DNA of 64,000 bases from the NCBI RefSeq assembly GCF_001888185.1, contig NZ_CP016364.1, positions 2,790,001-2,854,000 on the forward strand, given 5' to 3'. Below the pieces are notes generated by a model. It was not told the origin of the DNA and did not search any database. It saw only the letters and a program-made list of their open reading frames with translations. The DNA is from Phaeobacter porticola (GTDB lineage: Bacteria; Pseudomonadota; Alphaproteobacteria; Rhodobacterales; Rhodobacteraceae). Positions within the stretch are counted from its first letter, which is position 1. Every line of letters starts with the position of its first letter. The position numbers were made by a program, and so were the translations under genes. This document shows, one piece after another, positions 26,244 through 33,530 of this stretch.

Positions 26244-26963
26244 ATGAAAAAGGTTTATGCCAACGCTGCCGAGGCGCTGGACGGTCTGCTGCACGATGGC
26301 ATGTTCATCGCCGCAGGCGGGTTCGGGCTCTGCGGTATTCCGGAACTGCTGCTTGACGCGATCAAGGACGCAGGCACCAAGGATTTGACCTTTGCCTCCA
26401 ACAATGCGGGCGTCGATGATTTTGGCATCGGCATTCTGCTGCAAACCAAGCAGGTGAAGAAAATGATCTCCTCTTATGTAGGGGAGAACGCCGAATTCAT
26501 GCGCCAATATCTCTCCGGCGAGTTGGAGCTGGAATTCAACCCGCAAGGCACATTGGCCGAGCGTATGCGCGCCGGCGGTGCGGGCATTCCCGGCTTTTTC
26601 ACCAAAACCGGCGTGGGCACCGTGATTGCCGAGGGCAAGATGGAGAAGCAATTCCCCACCGGTCCTGATGGCGCCATGCAGGACTACATCATGGAAGAGG
26701 GCATCTTTGCTGACCTCGCCATCGTGAAGGCCTGGAAAGCGGATGAAACCGGCAATCTGGTGTTCCGTAAAACCGCCCGCAACTTTAACGCGCCCGCCGC
26801 AACCTGCGGCAAGATCTGCGTTGCCGAGGTTGAGGAAATCGTCCCCGTCGGCAGCCTCGACCCGGATACGATCCACCTGCCCGGCATCTATGTGCATCGC
26901 ATCATTCAAGGCGATCACGAGAAACGCATCGAACAGCGCACCACGCGCCCCGCAGCACAGTAA
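26244..26963 (+). CDS. scoA: 3-oxoacid CoA-transferase subunit A
   Basis: A 239-residue alpha subunit of succinyl-CoA:3-ketoacid (or acetoacetate) CoA-transferase, which activates acetoacetate using succinyl-CoA. The CoA-binding glycine loop AAGGFGLCGIPE lies near residues 27-38, and the family segment GAGIPGFFTKTGVGT follows. Start choice: the ATG at 26244 has GGGAG six bases upstream, whereas the ATG at 26238 sits directly on that site. The beta-subunit gene starts 12 nt after its stop. Together they allow use of ketone bodies or turnover of poly-3-hydroxybutyrate. Confidence 0.93.
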   Translation: MKKVYANAAEALDGLLHDGMFIAAGGFGLCGIPELLLDAIKDAGTKDLTFASNNAGVDDFGIGILLQTKQVKKMISSYVGENAEFMRQYLSGELELEFNPQGTLAERMRAGGAGIPGFFTKTGVGTVIAEGKMEKQFPTGPDGAMQDYIMEEGIFADLAIVKAWKADETGNLVFRKTARNFNAPAATCGKICVAEVEEIVPVGSLDPDTIHLPGIYVHRIIQGDHEKRIEQRTTRPAAQ

Positions 26964-26975
26964 GGAGACCGCGAC

Positions 26976-27605
26976 ATGGCATGGGACCGCAATCAAATGG
27001 CCGCCCGCGCGGCGCAGGAGCTGCAGGACGGCTGGTATGTGAATCTTGGCATCGGCATTCCGACGCTGGTCAGCAACCACATCCCCGAAGGCGTCAATGT
27101 AACGCTGCAATCAGAGAACGGCATGCTGGGCATGGGGCCCTTCCCGATTGAGGGCGAAGAGGATGCCGACCTAATCAACGCCGGCAAGCAGACCATCACC
27201 GAACTGCCCCAGACCGCGTATTTCGACAGCGCGCAGTCCTTCGCGATGATCCGCGGCGGCAAGATCGCCATGGCGATCCTCGGCGCGATGGAAGTGGCCG
27301 AAAACGGCGATCTGGCGAACTGGATGATCCCCGGCAAGCTGGTCAAAGGCATGGGCGGCGCGATGGATCTGGTCGCAGGCGTCGGCCGTGTGGTTGTGGT
27401 CATGGACCACACCAACAAACACGGCGACAGCAAGGTGCTGACAGACTGCACCCTGCCGCTGACCGGCAAGGGCGTCGTAGACCGCATCATCACCAACCTT
27501 GGCGTGCTGGATGTGGTCGAAGGCGGTCTGAAGATCGTCGAGACCGCCGAGGGCGTCAGCGAGGATGAGCTGCGCGCCGCAACACAAGCGACCATCATCA
27601 ACTGA
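26976..27605 (+). CDS. scoB: 3-oxoacid CoA-transferase subunit B
   Basis: A 209-residue beta subunit carrying the catalytic glutamate E47 in [13 protein letters not shown], which forms the CoA thioester intermediate. Other family marks are the N-terminal [14 protein letters not shown] and the late segment [20 protein letters not shown]. It pairs with the alpha subunit encoded 12 nt upstream; AAGGAG before the ATG is a strong ribosome site. A strong terminator follows, so the two genes form a complete operon. Confidence 0.95.
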   Translation: MAWDRNQMAARAAQELQDGWYVNLGIGIPTLVSNHIPEGVNVTLQSENGMLGMGPFPIEGEEDADLINAGKQTITELPQTAYFDSAQSFAMIRGGKIAMAILGAMEVAENGDLANWMIPGKLVKGMGGAMDLVAGVGRVVVVMDHTNKHGDSKVLTDCTLPLTGKGVVDRIITNLGVLDVVEGGLKIVETAEGVSEDELRAATQATIIN

Positions 27606-27629
27606 TTGCCGTAAGACACCGCGCAATTG

Positions 27630-27666
27630 AAACGGCCCGCCAGACAATCTGACGGGCCGTTTTTTC
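27630..27666 (+). terminator. Rho-independent terminator after scoAB
   Basis: A 10-bp stem (AAACGGCCCG / CGGGCCGTTT) with further CAGA/TCTG pairing in the loop, followed by T residues (six in a row from 27660). It closes the CoA-transferase operon 24 nt after the stop and lies just before the end of the convergent membrane-protein gene. Confidence 0.9.
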
Positions 27667-27669
27667 ATT

Positions 27670-28161
27670 CTACACGCCGGCAAGCTGATCTTGTGGCGGC
27701 AAATTTGGTCGCCCCCGTGGCCGCAATGAAGACCACAACGGCAATTCCGCCGGGTTCAGGATCTCATACATATAGACGCGTTTGTCGTACCAGTTGACGC
27801 TCATCTCGCGGCTCTCTTCGAACACCAGCACACAATAGCTGTCACTGGCCAGATCGCAGCTGTCGCGTCCCAGCACGGTCACAACAACCGGATCAACGAG
27901 ATGGCGCTTGAACAGCACCTGCGCCTTCACCGTCTTGCCCGACAGATGCAGCGCACCGGCAAACAGCGCCACCGCCAACAGAATATGGCCATAGCCGGAA
28001 AAATTGCTGAGCGGATTGGCATTTGCCAGCCCCGGACCAAAGGCCACAAAGATCAGCCGCCCGAAAAAACCAACGAATGCGATGGTGCCGAACATGACAA
28101 TATTGTCAGTCACCGCATGTGACCCCGCAGCCAATGCCGTCGGATCAATCCCTAAATCCAA
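27670..28161 (-). CDS. Hypothetical membrane protein
   Basis: A 163-residue protein I do not recognise. It has two probable transmembrane helices near the N-terminus (NIVMFGTIAFVGFFGRLIFVAFG and GYGHILLAVALFAGALHL), then a soluble C-terminal half with two cysteines (DSCDLASDSYC) and a Pro/Arg-rich end. The start appears to be a TTG at 28161 preceded at 7 nt by GGAG, and no ATG gives a better fit. It lies 138 nt downstream of the lytic transglycosylase gene on the same strand and may be co-transcribed. Codon use looks like its neighbours. Confidence 0.6.
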   Translation of the reverse strand: MDLGIDPTALAAGSHAVTDNIVMFGTIAFVGFFGRLIFVAFGPGLANANPLSNFSGYGHILLAVALFAGALHLSGKTVKAQVLFKRHLVDPVVVTVLGRDSCDLASDSYCVLVFEESREMSVNWYDKRVYMYEILNPAELPLWSSLRPRGRPNLPPQDQLAGV

Positions 28162-28299
28162 TGCCTGTCTCCATAATTTACTTCAGGTAGAATACCCCCG
28201 TCGTAAATCAGCCAAATCGGGCGAAAAAATGATCCCGGCAGTCAGGTCACGACAATTTTCCGAAAGACTGCGAGAGTTTCAGATCCCCTAGATCTGCGT

Positions 28300-29229
28300 C
28301 TACTTCATCTGGCGAAAGACACAGCCATCGGTGATCAGTTCCGGTGGTGTCATACACAGACCGCGCGCCACCTGAAACGCCGCCAGCACCTTGGGCACGT
28401 AATCGCGCGTCTCAGCAAAGGGCGGCACGCCCGCGTGGCTGCGCACGGACCCCTCGCCTGCATTATACCCTGCCAGCACCAGAATCGGATCGTGGTTGAA
28501 CTCTCCCATCAGCCAGTTGAGGTATTTCACGCCCCCCGCGATGTTCTCGCCACTGTCCAGGGCGTCACTGACTCCGAACCGCGCCGCTGTGTCCGGCATC
28601 AGCTGCATCAATCCTTGCGCGCCCGCGCCGCTGATGGCCTCGGCCTTGCCAGCCGATTCCACCGCGATCACCGCCAATACCAATGCGGGCGAGACGTCAG
28701 TCCCCACACTGGCGGTCAGGATCTGCACACCGCGCGCGCTGGCAATATCCTGCAACAGCTGCAAACGCGGCGCCGCCACCGGGGTGTCCCCATCCAGCGC
28801 CCGCAGCGCTTGGGCAAGCCGTCCCGGACCGCTGTCCGCCAGTTTGTCAGAGATGTCTTGCCAGAACCCGGTATAGCGACCCGTCTGTGTCGCTGTTGCC
28901 GGGGCCTCTTCCCCTGACACAGGCGCAGTAGGCGCTACCGCGGTTGGTTCGATTTGAATAGTGATGCGCTGCTTGGCACCTGGTTTAGGTGGCCGTATCC
29001 GCTTTGCCTCAAATTTGGGGAAGGGCGCCGGAGCCGCCTTGCTTGTTTCCTGCGCGCCGCTCTTTCCTGCACCGCCACCCCAGACAGCGATTGAGACGGC
29101 CAGTATTATCGCCACCCCACTGCGCAACCACTGCCTCGCAGCAGCGCATCCGCCGACTCGGAGTTTTATCCGCTGTCCCACCAATGCACGGCAGGCCAAA
29201 CGGCCAGAAATGGATCGCCAAAGACTCAT
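28300..29229 (-). CDS. Lytic transglycosylase domain protein
   Basis: A protein of about 309 residues that probably cleaves peptidoglycan glycan strands in the periplasm. The C-terminal half is an SLT domain with the catalytic glutamate in AVESAGKAEAISG, then GAQGLMQLMPDTAARFGV and LAGYNAGEGSV, all family signatures. Before it come a basic N-terminus, a hydrophobic segment (SGVAIILAVSIAVWGGG) that is a signal or anchor, and a Pro/Lys-rich linker. The start is uncertain: ATG 29229 or ATG 29322 are both possible and neither has a clear ribosome site. It is divergent from the Flp pilin gene; a role in letting the Tad apparatus cross the wall is plausible but inferred only from proximity. Confidence 0.82.
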   Translation of the reverse strand: MSLWRSISGRLACRALVGQRIKLRVGGCAAARQWLRSGVAIILAVSIAVWGGGAGKSGAQETSKAAPAPFPKFEAKRIRPPKPGAKQRITIQIEPTAVAPTAPVSGEEAPATATQTGRYTGFWQDISDKLADSGPGRLAQALRALDGDTPVAAPRLQLLQDIASARGVQILTASVGTDVSPALVLAVIAVESAGKAEAISGAGAQGLMQLMPDTAARFGVSDALDSGENIAGGVKYLNWLMGEFNHDPILVLAGYNAGEGSVRSHAGVPPFAETRDYVPKVLAAFQVARGLCMTPPELITDGCVFRQMK

Positions 29230-29584
29230 CGGGCTGCTCTGCCTCTGTTTTTCGCCGCCGAGGCTCGCTGAAGCGGCGGCAAAAATCCAGTTTTGCTGCC
29301 TAGATTCTGGCAGATTTGCCATATTTACCAAGATCTGCCGCCCCAAAGCCACGGATATTGATAAGAAGTGAAATTAATAACTCTTTCAATTCAGCACCTT
29401 ACCCAAATCATTGGCGAAAAGTTAAAGTAGGGCAAATGAGTCCGTGTTTCAGCCCAAATCCTGCCACGCTCCGCTGGCTATATAGCTTCACACCAAGTCG
29501 AACAGAGCCGAGCAGGAGAGAGCAGGCTCACAAAGGTACGGCAAGGTCGAAACACACTTTTTAGATCCTTTGGAGGGACGAACC
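29230..29584. other. 355-nt intergenic region upstream of the Tad locus
   Basis: No gene is supported here. The part from about 29330 to 29450 is A/T-richer than its surroundings (AAATTAATAACTC, AAAGTTAAAGTAG), and TATATA occurs at about 29480. The pilin promoter and a 5' leader of roughly 100 nt probably lie here. Isolated TTAA half-sites resembling CtrA sites are present, but no properly spaced TTAA-N7-TTAA pair was found. The pilin ribosome site TTTGGAGGGAC is strong. Confidence 0.5.
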
Positions 29585-29770
29585 ATGATCAAATTCATCA
29601 AAAACTTCCGTAAAGACGACTCTGGCGCCGTGACCGTTGACTGGGTTGTTCTGACCGCTGCTGTGGCCGCTCTGGCAGGTGTTGTTTACACCTCGATCGA
29701 AACCGGCGCGTCGAACCTGACATCCGCGACCGGCTCCTACATGGGCACCAAAGGTCCGTCCGACTCCTAA
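29585..29770 (+). CDS. flp: Flp-type IVb pilin
   Basis: A 61-residue prepilin. A short basic leader (MIKFIKNFRKDDSG) ends in glycine, after which the mature chain starts AVTVDWVVLTAAVAALAGVV, a hydrophobic helix, followed by a Ser/Thr-rich tail. Canonical Flp pilins have GxxxxEY here; this one has GAVTVDW, with Asp for Glu and Trp for Tyr, a variant I associate with Rhodobacteraceae. A strong GGAGG precedes the ATG. It is probably the major subunit, since it is first, has the best ribosome site and is followed by a strong hairpin that could leave an abundant short transcript. Confidence 0.9.
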   Translation: MIKFIKNFRKDDSGAVTVDWVVLTAAVAALAGVVYTSIETGASNLTSATGSYMGTKGPSDS

Positions 29771-29795
29771 GTCGCTTTTGACCTGAAGAGTTTGA

Positions 29796-29828
29796 GGGCC
29801 GCGCCTTTTGCCTAAGGCGCGGCCCTTT
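29796..29828 (+). terminator. Strong hairpin between the two pilin genes
   Basis: A perfect 10-bp GC stem (GGGCCGCGCC / GGCGCGGCCC) with a 10-nt loop, followed by TTT, 25 nt after the first pilin stop. It probably acts as an incomplete terminator or 3' stabiliser, making the pilin mRNA more abundant than that of the downstream assembly genes. Confidence 0.65.
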
Positions 29829-29860
29829 GCCCAAGGAACCTTCGGTTAGCGAGGTCCACT

Positions 29861-30037
29861 ATGAACACGTTCAAGCATTTTATTGCCAGAGACGACGGCG
29901 CAGTCACCGTTGACTGGGTGGTTCTGACCGCTGCGATCGTCGGCTTGGTTGTTCTCATCGCCGCCTCGATGGAGGATGGCGCATTGGGACTGGCCGACAT
30001 GCTGGCAGCCTATATGACCAATTGGTCATTCAGCTGA
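29861..30037 (+). CDS. Second small Flp-type pilin
   Basis: A 58-residue prepilin, below common gene-calling length. It starts MNTFKHFIARDDGAVTVDWV, the same processing-site motif as the first pilin (G then AVTVDW), continues with a hydrophobic helix (VLTAAIVGLVVLIAASM) and ends YMTNWSFS. The ATG at 29861 has GAGG about 7 nt upstream. The tail is shorter and differently charged from that of the first pilin, so it may be a minor or alternative subunit rather than a simple duplicate. It lies 90 nt after the first pilin and 152 nt before cpaB. Confidence 0.85.
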   Translation: MNTFKHFIARDDGAVTVDWVVLTAAIVGLVVLIAASMEDGALGLADMLAAYMTNWSFS

Positions 30038-30189
30038 TCAGGACGCCGCACCGCGACGTCTTGGCCGCCTGCCCTATGGGCGGTGATGGCAGCAACGGGT
30101 CAGAATGCCCGGTTCAGGCAACGGTTTGATCGACCCAGGCACCGGTGTTGCATCCGCAACGCCGGCTGCAACTGATGAGAGGTATCATT

Positions 30190-31050
30190 ATGCGTGCAGT
30201 ATTCGGACTTGTCCTCATTGTCGGAGTCGCCCTCGCCGGGGGGGCTGTGATGATGGCCAAGAACTATATCACCGCTTACCAAAACGAACTCGCCCGTGAG
30301 CGCGCCTCGCGGGGAGAGAATATTCCGCTGGTCGATGTCTTTATCGCCAACGATCAGCTGAAGTATGGCGAACGTCTGACCCGAGACAGCGTGCGGTCCG
30401 TGCGCTGGCCTGAAAACGCCATTCCCGAAGGCGCGTTTCTGACCATGGATGCGCTGTTTCCGCCGCAATACCCCGATGATCTTCGCGTGGTGCTGCGCCG
30501 TATGGAAAAAGACGAGGCAATCCTCGCCGTCAAAGTTACAAAACCCGGTGAAGACGCAGGCATCACTTCGCGTCTGGCCAAAGGCATGCGTGCCTTTGCA
30601 ATCCGGGTTGATGTGTCCTCTGGCGTGTCCGGCTTTCTGCGTCCCGGTGACCATGTGGATGTCTACTGGACCGGTTCGGTGCAGGACCAAAGCGGGGGTC
30701 GCAACGGCGAATTCACCCGTCTGATCCAAACCAATATCGAATTGATTGCCGTCGACCAAAGCGCCGGTGGAAATCTTGACGGCGCGGTCATCGCCCGGAC
30801 GGTCACCGCCGCAGTGCGCCCCGAACAGGTCGCAGCCCTTGCGCAGGCCCAGACCACTGGCCGGTTGTCCCTTGCTCTGGTGGGCGCGGGCGATGACACA
30901 GTTGCCTCGGTGATTGAGGTCGATCAGCGGAGCCTTTTGGGCCTTGGCGCCATTGAGGCCCCGCAACAGATCGAACAAGAAAAAGTCTGCACCATCCGCA
31001 CCCGTCGTGGTGCCGAGGTGGTCGAAATTCCGATCCCCTGCACAAACTGA
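30190..31050 (+). CDS. cpaB: Flp pilus assembly protein CpaB (RcpC)
   Basis: A 286-residue periplasmic protein anchored by an N-terminal helix (VFGLVLIVGVALAGGAVMMA). It contains a SAF-like domain (about residues 45-110, IPLVDVFIANDQLKYGERLT) and then the RcpC/CpaB domain (GMRAFAIRVDVSSGVSGFLRPGDHVDVYW, written in two conserved parts). CpaB is thought to stabilise or modulate the secretin CpaC in the Tad system. The ATG at 30190 directly precedes the membrane helix; an in-frame upstream start at 30145 would put extra basic residues before it. A strong terminator lies at 31097, so cpaC probably has its own promoter or depends on read-through. Confidence 0.93.
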   Translation: MRAVFGLVLIVGVALAGGAVMMAKNYITAYQNELARERASRGENIPLVDVFIANDQLKYGERLTRDSVRSVRWPENAIPEGAFLTMDALFPPQYPDDLRVVLRRMEKDEAILAVKVTKPGEDAGITSRLAKGMRAFAIRVDVSSGVSGFLRPGDHVDVYWTGSVQDQSGGRNGEFTRLIQTNIELIAVDQSAGGNLDGAVIARTVTAAVRPEQVAALAQAQTTGRLSLALVGAGDDTVASVIEVDQRSLLGLGAIEAPQQIEQEKVCTIRTRRGAEVVEIPIPCTN

Positions 31051-31096
31051 CCCGTCGCATGGGTTTCCTGCAAAGTTTTCAGATGGATGACATATC

Positions 31097-31126
31097 AAAC
31101 ACCGCCCGTCCGTGGGCGGTGTTTTT
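31097..31126 (+). terminator. Rho-independent terminator between cpaB and cpaC
   Basis: A perfect 11-bp stem (AAACACCGCCC / GGGCGGTGTTT) with a 6-nt loop, ending in TTTTT. It is a textbook terminator 46 nt after cpaB and 150 nt before cpaC, inside a locus otherwise expected to be one operon. Confidence 0.85.
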
Positions 31127-31277
31127 GCGTGATTGTTGCCAACACCCCACAGGTGAACCGGTGTAGCTGCACCCCGGAAGCCTTTGATTCTTGCAAAAAT
31201 TCGCCGATGCGCGCAGAGTGGCGCAAAGAATGGGCAAAAAGACCCAGTATTGAGGCGTGATCGGAAAGGCAGGTCAC

Positions 31278-32684
31278 ATGGCTTTTAGACGGTATGTTGC
31301 GGCGGCCCTGACGGGGCTTTCGCTGGTGTGTTTCCCGGTTGCAGATGCGGCCTGGGCGAATGGCTTGCGCGTGGTCAAAAAGGGCACCGCCGCCAATCTT
31401 GAGGTGCCGATGAACCGGGCGGTGGTGGTCGAAAGCGACGTGCCCTTCTCTGAACTCAGCATCGCAAACCCCAGCATCGCCGATATCTCCTCGCTTTCGG
31501 ATCGCACCATCTACGTATTGGGCAAATCGCCGGGTCTGACGACGCTGACCCTGCTGGATGCCTCTGGCCGTTTGATCACCAATGTCGATGTCCGCGTCGC
31601 CGCTGATGTCAGCGAGTTCAAGGAACGCCTGCGGCAGATCCTGCCCGGCGAAAAGATTGAAGTGCGTACCGCCAATGACGGCATCGTGCTGTCCGGTGTT
31701 GTGTCCAGCTCCTCTCGTCTGCAACGTGCATTGGACCTGGCCGAACGCTACGCCCCCGAACGGGTCAGCAACCTGATGTCTGTGGGCGGTGTGCAACAGG
31801 TCATGCTCAAGGTGCGCTTTGCAGAAATGCAACGCACCGTCTCGAAATCGCTCAGCGCCTCGCTGGGGGTGAAGGGTGGCAACAGTGTCGGCGTCAATGG
31901 CGGCACCAGCACCCTCAACACCCAGGGCGCGCTGACAAACAGCCTGTCCGGCAATATCCCTGCTGGCAACGACAACACCGGCGCCTTTGTCTTTGGGTTC
32001 AACGCCGGGGCCTTTCAGGTGAACCTCCTGCTGGAGGCGTTGGAACAGAAGGGCGTCGTCCGCACGCTGGCCGAACCCAATCTCTCTGCCCTGTCCGGCC
32101 AAGAGGCCAAATTCCTCGCCGGGGGCGAATATCCCATCCCCGTCGCACAGGAAGACGGCATCATTACAATTGAGTTCAAACCTTTCGGGATCGAACTGAA
32201 CTTTGTGCCACGGGTGGTGGATGCCGATGTTATCAATCTCGAAATGAAGGCTGCGGTTTCGGCCATTGACCCCACCAATTCGATTGAACTGAATGGCCTC
32301 AGCATCGCTGCTTTCTCGCGGCGCGAGACCTCTACCACCGTGGAGCTACGAGATGGTGAGAGCTTTGCAATCGCTGGTCTGATCCGCGATGAATTCCGCG
32401 ACAGCTCCTCGCAGCTGCCCTGGATCGGCGATGTGCCGGTGCTGGGCTCGCTGTTCCGCAGCGCCAACTACCAGCGCGCGCAGACCGAACTGGTGATCAT
32501 CGTCAGCGCCCATCTGGTGACGCCGACACGCGGCGAGGCGCTAAGCCTGCCCACCGACCGTATCCGTCCCCCAAGCGAGAGCGAATTGTTCCTGATGGGC
32601 CGGGTTGCCAAGGGCCAAAAAGGCCCCGCCAGCGAAGTTGCCAAGCAGGACTTCAACGGCTCTTACGGCTATGTGATGGATTGA
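31278..32684 (+). CDS. cpaC: Tad outer-membrane secretin CpaC (RcpA)
   Basis: A 468-residue protein that forms the outer-membrane channel of the Flp pilus. It has a signal peptide (cleaved near ADAAWA), an N-terminal pilus-assembly domain (LEVPMNRAVVVESDVPFSEL and IYVLGKSPGLTTLTLLD), a BON-like middle part, and the type II/III secretin domain (about 220-430, with VRTLAEPNLSALSGQEAKFLAGGEYP and LPWIGDVPVLGSLFRS). Two longer motifs are split among these positions. The start at ATG 31278 is followed by a good signal peptide. The 150 nt upstream, after a terminator, should contain a promoter. Confidence 0.95.
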   Translation: MAFRRYVAAALTGLSLVCFPVADAAWANGLRVVKKGTAANLEVPMNRAVVVESDVPFSELSIANPSIADISSLSDRTIYVLGKSPGLTTLTLLDASGRLITNVDVRVAADVSEFKERLRQILPGEKIEVRTANDGIVLSGVVSSSSRLQRALDLAERYAPERVSNLMSVGGVQQVMLKVRFAEMQRTVSKSLSASLGVKGGNSVGVNGGTSTLNTQGALTNSLSGNIPAGNDNTGAFVFGFNAGAFQVNLLLEALEQKGVVRTLAEPNLSALSGQEAKFLAGGEYPIPVAQEDGIITIEFKPFGIELNFVPRVVDADVINLEMKAAVSAIDPTNSIELNGLSIAAFSRRETSTTVELRDGESFAIAGLIRDEFRDSSSQLPWIGDVPVLGSLFRSANYQRAQTELVIIVSAHLVTPTRGEALSLPTDRIRPPSESELFLMGRVAKGQKGPASEVAKQDFNGSYGYVMD

Positions 32685-32703
32685 GCAGAGGGATATGGGG
32701 CAG

Positions 32704-33330
32704 ATGATCAAATACGCAGCACTGATTGGCCTGTCCCTGACAGCGGCCGCCTGTGAATATGAAGCCGGCGAACCGCTGGATCGCTCGGTCTTTGGCAATG
32801 CCACCAATTCCAACGCAGCTGTAATGGCGGGCGAACGGGATTTCGCGATCCAGCTGGCGACCCGTTTTGCCGAGGAAGTGCCGACCACCATCACCTTTGC
32901 CTTTGACAGCGCCCAGCTGGATGGCAACGCCCGTGCCGTGCTGGATCAGCAGGCTCATTGGATCCGGCAGTTCCCCGAGGTGCGATTCCGTGTCTTTGGC
33001 CATACCGACGCCGTCGGCTCTGCCAGTTACAACAAATCACTTGGCCTCCGCCGCGCCCGCGCGGCAGTAAACTATCTTGTGTCGCGCGGCATCAGCCGCA
33101 GCCGCCTGCAGGCTGTCGTCTCCTTCGGCGAGACTCAGCCCCTGATTCCGACGTCTGACCGCGAACGCCGCAACCGACGCACCGTGACCGAGGTCAGCGG
33201 CTTCCTAAAGCGTCATCCCACTGTTTTGGATGGAAAATACGCACAGGTCATCTACCGAGAATACATCGAAAGCGCCGTACCGCGGACCTCGCTGACCAGC
33301 GAACGCTCAATCAAAACAACGCTCGAATAA
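32704..33330 (+). CDS. OmpA-family lipoprotein of the Tad locus
   Basis: A lipoprotein of about 208 residues. The lipobox LTAAAC puts the acylated cysteine at residue 17. The C-terminal OmpA-like domain (ITFAFDSAQLDGNARAVLD; then FRVFGHTDAVGSASYNKSLG and RRARAAVNYL) should bind peptidoglycan, and a ~35-residue tail follows it. In other Tad loci this slot holds CpaD/RcpB; here an OmpA-like protein takes it, perhaps tying the secretin to the wall. The ATG at 32704 is preferred over 32695 because AGAGGG is too close to the latter. A strong hairpin follows the stop. Confidence 0.88.
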   Translation: MIKYAALIGLSLTAAACEYEAGEPLDRSVFGNATNSNAAVMAGERDFAIQLATRFAEEVPTTITFAFDSAQLDGNARAVLDQQAHWIRQFPEVRFRVFGHTDAVGSASYNKSLGLRRARAAVNYLVSRGISRSRLQAVVSFGETQPLIPTSDRERRNRRTVTEVSGFLKRHPTVLDGKYAQVIYREYIESAVPRTSLTSERSIKTTLE

Positions 33331-33334
33331 GCGT

Positions 33335-33372
33335 GGCTAAACAGGGATAACTACAGTTAACCCTGTTTAGCC
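33335..33372 (+). terminator. 38-nt near-perfect hairpin between ompA-like gene and cpaE
   Basis: GGCTAAACAGGG pairs with CCCTGTTTAGCC (12 bp), and inside it TAAC pairs with GTTA around a TACA loop, leaving one A-A mismatch. It begins 4 nt after the stop of the OmpA-like gene. No T-run follows (CTCATTAAG), so it may be a rho-aided terminator, an mRNA-processing site or a protein-binding palindrome. Confidence 0.6.
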
Positions 33373-33530
33373 CTCATTAAGAATACCCCACAAATGGGCG
33401 GCCTTGGCCCCAATCTCGCCCAGATCTTCCCCGACATTGTTCTCAAGAGGTAATGTGTGTCCAAATGCCGGATGCATGTACTTGCGTGACCGGCCACATG
33501 GCGACACGCCCCGAGAGAAGGATAACGGTG

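Noticed and set aside
29230-29584. CtrA control of the pilin promoter
   Set aside because: TTAA half-sites are present, but no pair with the required 7-nt spacing was found.
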